A stretch of DNA of 64,000 bases, taken from the NCBI RefSeq assembly GCF_029227915.1, contig NC_079879.1, positions 5,766,001-5,830,000 on the forward strand, written 5' to 3'. Below the pieces are notes generated by a model that saw only the letters and a program-made list of their open reading frames with translations, was not told the origin of the DNA and did not search any database. The stretch comes from Hydractinia symbiolongicarpus. Its lineage: Eukaryota; Cnidaria; Hydrozoa; Anthoathecata; Hydractiniidae. Positions 60,025-64,000 of the stretch are shown piece by piece; positions within the stretch are counted from its first letter, which is position 1; every line of letters begins with the position of its first letter. The translations under genes were made by a program, and so were the position numbers.

Positions 60025-61291
60025 AACATATATATAAATCGTTAATTACTGTACTTTCGCTGATTTCTTTCCTAATATCTCATATTTTTGATGTTAAAAT
60101 GTTTATTATTTTTGGCTGCGTATATTTTCGCGTTGATCTCGATATTATGATATTCAAGTTATCAACATAGAAATGAAAATTTGTGCATCTGACGTCATGC
60201 CGAAAATATAAAACAGGGGGTAAAACATATATAAGACGATAAAAAGCAGCATAATGCACGCTAACATCAAAATAAAAATTATTAAAACAGTTTTTTAGAC
60301 ATCGTGTTTCCATTAGTAAAATATTTTTATAATACTTTCGCTTTTCTTGAAAAAACTAGATATAATTTTACATTGCATAAGTACCCCTTAAGAAAGCATA
60401 GTTCGACACCAGACCACCAAACAAAAATAAACATTGTTAACGCGGGTAACGCGGTACCAGTGACGTAAATTCCCTTCGTTTTACCGACGATTAGTCTGTT
60501 TTTCGCAACCCACGGGGACAATCATTTTCGCAGTTCTGTTATGAACGAGAAAAAGAAGCACGGGTGCAAGGGTATATAAAAACGTAACATCCCGGCGTGA
60601 TTATCGCGTTTTAACTGAGAGTCCCTCAAAAATCGGGACAAATTTGTTCTCCCCCCCATCCTTATATCAAAAGGGCAAAAATCCTTGGGGGTGAAGGTGA
60701 TTCTCCCCCCCCCCCCCCCACACACTCTCGTTTTCGCTAAAAAAGACCCACTCAGCAAAGGTTCTCAAGAAATCTAATATGCCGTTGTAATTTACTTACA
60801 CAACCACGCGCCATTTTATTGACTTTGCTCCAACGGGCAATTTTCTTATATTTTTATATTTGGGAATTTAATTACTTCGTTTAACATAATCACGCACGCT
60901 TTATTATATAAGAAAACTAATTTTGGGAGCCAAAGCTTAAAGGTTGGTGTTGTCAACGAATTTCTAAATCAGCAGGATTGGTAAAACAAAGTATTACAAT
61001 GAAATTTATTTTACGTACAAGATTTACAATAAATGAATCAGCAAAAAGTAGATTAGATGAAAATTTTATTTAAAACAGTAAAATCAACTATAAAATAACA
61101 ACCACATTAGGTGAAGCCAACTGCCGACAAGCAGTTTAGCAGAATAAAAATATAGATATTGTAAACAAAGTATCATGATTGTGCGCAGAAAAACATCTAT
61201 TCCACTCTGAGATTGCGTATGCGCTTATAGGGAAGCACAGAAATTTAAGCTTGATCACCACTTCCTTTCAGATCTGCATTACTAGCCACTT
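60025..61291. other. Intergenic between TOPBP1 and beta-TrCP
   Basis: No gene recognised. It should hold the beta-TrCP promoter and the TOPBP1 3-prime UTR. A TTTATT at 61065-61070 (AATAAA on the minus strand), about 220 bp after the TOPBP1 stop, may be its polyadenylation signal. A C-run lies near 60710, and a motif CCTTGGGGGTGAAGG near 60680 recalls the MITE ends elsewhere. Confidence 0.4.
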
Positions 61292-64000
61292 TTATCTACG
61301 CGTCCGTTTTGGAGCTTGTTCTGAATGTTCATTTGTTTTACGTTTAACCGGAGTAGGAACTGGCTTCTCCCCGAGATTTTTGACTTCTTCGATAATATAA
61401 TTGAAAATTGGCGGCTTTGGATATACAGTTAAATAATCAGATATGTATTCGGGTTTTAAAATCCAAATCCCTGCCTCATGAAGCATGTTGAAATCGACAT
61501 GTTTGACAGCTTGCTTTTTATCTAAAAATAGCCAAATAATATGCAACGTAAACAAAACATGAACTTTTGTCAACAATTAAACTGGGAATACCATGTTGGA
61601 CGCGAACAGGGTATAAAATTAAGTACTGTCACCTACCCCCTATGAAAGCGTGAGTGACTCCATCGATTTTTTCAAATGGAGGTCGGATGTGCATCACTTT
61701 GGCACCACCAGCCTCTAGTATTCGTTTAAATCCGGGTTGTTTTGACGGTTCGATGCACAATAAAACCACCCACCCTACGAACGCACCGGCCTTCGCTTCG
61801 GGAGATTTATCATTTAGCTCGATTCTCCATCGTTTGGCAGCAGCAGCAAACTCTGAAGTACCAGATTGACTTCCCCACTCATGCTCTTCCTCGTTGACAA
61901 ATTGGTTTTGCTCGCGGCTAGCCTCTAGATATGATTTATGTAAAGCCCATTTACCACAAGCAACTGTAGCCAAGTATTTCTCATTTCTAAACATAATAAA
62001 ACTACTATCAATTAGTTTTGAGCGATAACGTTTTTTTTATAATAACTTACCAAGAACTTCTCATTGTAAATACTCTTCTAAAAAGCCACACAGCTATTAA
62101 CTTGAACCACAAGTGGTGATGCGATAAAATGAAGTTAGAGTTGGCAAGTTTTGTTTTGAATTTACTCACATTTTTGGACAGATTTTACGGAGTTTTAATA
62201 CCTTCGGGCATTTATGGCACATAGAATTACATCTTTCCAAGGTGGTCATTTTATAAAATGGTGGGTTCAATATCACTACCAGACATTTAAGTGTACGAAA
62301 TGCTTACCTGCTTGGAGCACTAATCACCACATGGCTACATTGAGTGTTGAAGTATTGAACATCAAACAAAACACCTCCCAGTTTTTCAATAATGGCTCCA
62401 TATTCTATCTTATCTTGGGCAGTCATTCCAGATAGTAAGAATTTGTATTTCTTTGAGTTTTCTCTCTTCTTTTTTTCTTCTTCCTCATTCTCATCATATA
62501 ATAGATTTATAACTTCAGGTTTTAAAGAGTCTTTAGTAATCGGTAGAATAGCTGAATTGGCGCTGCTTGGTTTAACTTTCTAAACAAAATTTAGTTACTT
62601 ACTACTTGAGTGGTATTTAAAGTCTAATTTAACGCGTATCCCAAAAAGTAAGGAAGAGAGGTTAGGTCCAGGTAATCACTACCCTCTGCATACGGCGCAG
62701 ACTAGGAAATGAAGACGAGAATAACTAGTCACTGAATGCTCACCCAACTGTACTCAGAGGAAGAGGACAGTGTGAATAATAGTATTTTCCATGGCTTGTT
62801 TTAAACTAAAAAATCCATCGTTAATTTTAACCAGCGATCACTGTTGTCCTCATCTGAGCATAATTTTGTTATAAGCTCTATTAGTTTAAACTTCAAGTTC
62901 CAATAAAATGAAGCAAAGACGAAAAAAGATTTTCCCCTTAAAATTAAAAATATGGTGCCGATGTTTACCTCTTCGTGCTCAGGCTCCTTTACCTCCGGCA
63001 TATCAGCCGGTGGAACGAACTCGTCCACTGCATATTGCAAACCTTCCACGTCTTGACTAGGGCTTGCTTGTTTTATTTGTGCTAAAATGCGTTCACGTTC
63101 TCGTCTTCCGGTGGGATCATCATAAGTAATGTAGTCACCTTGTGACTGCTCATTAAGATGATCTGCAGATGTTGTTTTAGCAGCAGATGGATCAGACGCA
63201 GATGAACGGGACGAGTCGTTGCTTTTCTATAGAAGAATATATTGTGGCGTAAGTTCGATAATTAACACTGTTTTTTTTTTAATTTGAGAATCTAGATGTA
63301 GTAACTACAATTCAAAACGGATATATTCACAAATATCACCTAATTTTGTTTGCAAAAGAAAATTTCATCTTTATTTCTAAAATCGCAAAAACTCATTATC
63401 ACGTGCTATAACACACGTTGTAAACAAAATGTCTGATTTTTTTTTTATCCCAATCACACCTCAAGTTTTTTCACATGTCGCAGATTGAAATTATACAACA
63501 GCAAACGGTGGAACATGTAATACTAAAAAACCTTCAATTGAGGGTGCTACCTGCGATGAAGTTCTTGATCGTAGTTTTCGTGGATTGATGATGCCACTGT
63601 CATTTTTAGAAATAGAAGCACCTGTTTGACGTCTTGTTCGTCTAGATCTAGGAGCCTAAAAAAACACTTTCATGAGAGGTTGCTATTGATGAAGTTTATG
63701 CGAGAACGCAGACTACATTGCTTTCGAAATTTGAAAGTACTTAGTTTTTCCATGGCTTGAAAAATTGTTCAAAAAATTTTGCATTTCTCGCTAAATTTAA
63801 AAACAACAAACAACATCGAAAAGTCGCCATTAAGAAACAACCGACCCACAAACCTTTGTTGCTTCCATAATTTCCTCCATTTTCTTTTGAAAATCTAACT
63901 TTCCTTCTGAAGTAGAAGTTGTCGTTTCATCATGATCAGCGTCATCATTGATTGGTGGATTATTGGGCTCATCATTTCTAGGACTTAGTTTTTTTGAAAG
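61292..64000 (-). CDS. TOPBP1: TOPBP1, C-terminal part (5-prime end outside window)
   Basis: DNA-replication and checkpoint scaffold that activates ATR. Six 3-prime exons in phase: 63854 to the window edge, 63551-63655, 62969-63226, 62308-62579, 61637-61986, 61292-61521. Order from the edge: a disordered Ser/Asp/Arg-rich linker; DYITYDDPTGRRERERILAQ, matching the ATR-activation-domain block WDDPTAREERARLAS of vertebrates; a BRCT7 domain beginning KYKFLLSGMTAQDKIEYG with KLGG and SHVVIS; then NEKYLATVACGKWALHKSYL; and BRCT8 beginning AFVGWVVLLCIEPSKQPGFK with AGGAKV. The protein ends in a basic tail (KRTRR) like the human nuclear localisation end. The activation-domain Trp position is Tyr here. 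The window boundary cuts the gene, so BRCT0-6 are not visible. Confidence 0.93.

Overview
This is a eukaryotic, animal genome window: AT-rich, densely interrupted by GT-AG introns, and carrying single-copy metazoan orthologues. Gene style (ancestral intron-rich structures, proteins close in length to the human ones) and repeat content suggest a cnidarian, most likely a hydrozoan; that placement is inference. Six conserved genes were assembled exon by exon with consistent splice phases: the condensin kleisin NCAPH (+, 19 exons), mitochondrial ribosomal protein MRPL19 (-), the PRC2 subunit EED (+, 17 exons), TMEM128 (+, 4 exons), the SCF F-box/WD40 protein beta-TrCP (FBXW11/BTRC, -, 10 exons) and the C-terminal part of TOPBP1 (-, runs off the right edge). 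There is also a class A GPCR (-, 2 exons) with altered sodium-site residues, and a small unidentified gene on the minus strand that begins with a mitochondrial-type presequence and shares a 163-bp intergenic region with EED.

Layout: 1-4.2 kb has no recognised gene but holds a TIR element containing an internal 308-bp duplication; 4.2-13.8 kb NCAPH; 16.1-18.1 kb GPCR; 22.4-23.3 kb decayed LINE reverse transcriptase; 24.1-25.3 kb MRPL19; 25.5-29.4 kb unidentified mitochondrial-type gene, with a TIR element and integrase relic in its intron; 29.5-35.9 kb EED, whose introns carry a SINE and very small Helitron-like elements; 36.7-41.1 kb a TIR-bounded element with DDE-integrase relics; 41.6-50.6 kb TMEM128, whose first intron holds a 5.35-kb TIR element with long inverted satellite arrays and unrecognised genes; 53.7-60.0 kb beta-TrCP; 61.3 kb to the end TOPBP1.

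Several conserved genes act in chromosome biology (condensin, PRC2, ATR checkpoint, SCF-mediated turnover), but nothing in the sequence shows co-regulation beyond the divergent EED pair. The most novel material is the set of mobile elements, above all the TMEM128-intron element, which has terminal repeats and a target-site-duplication-like flank but no transposase I recognise.
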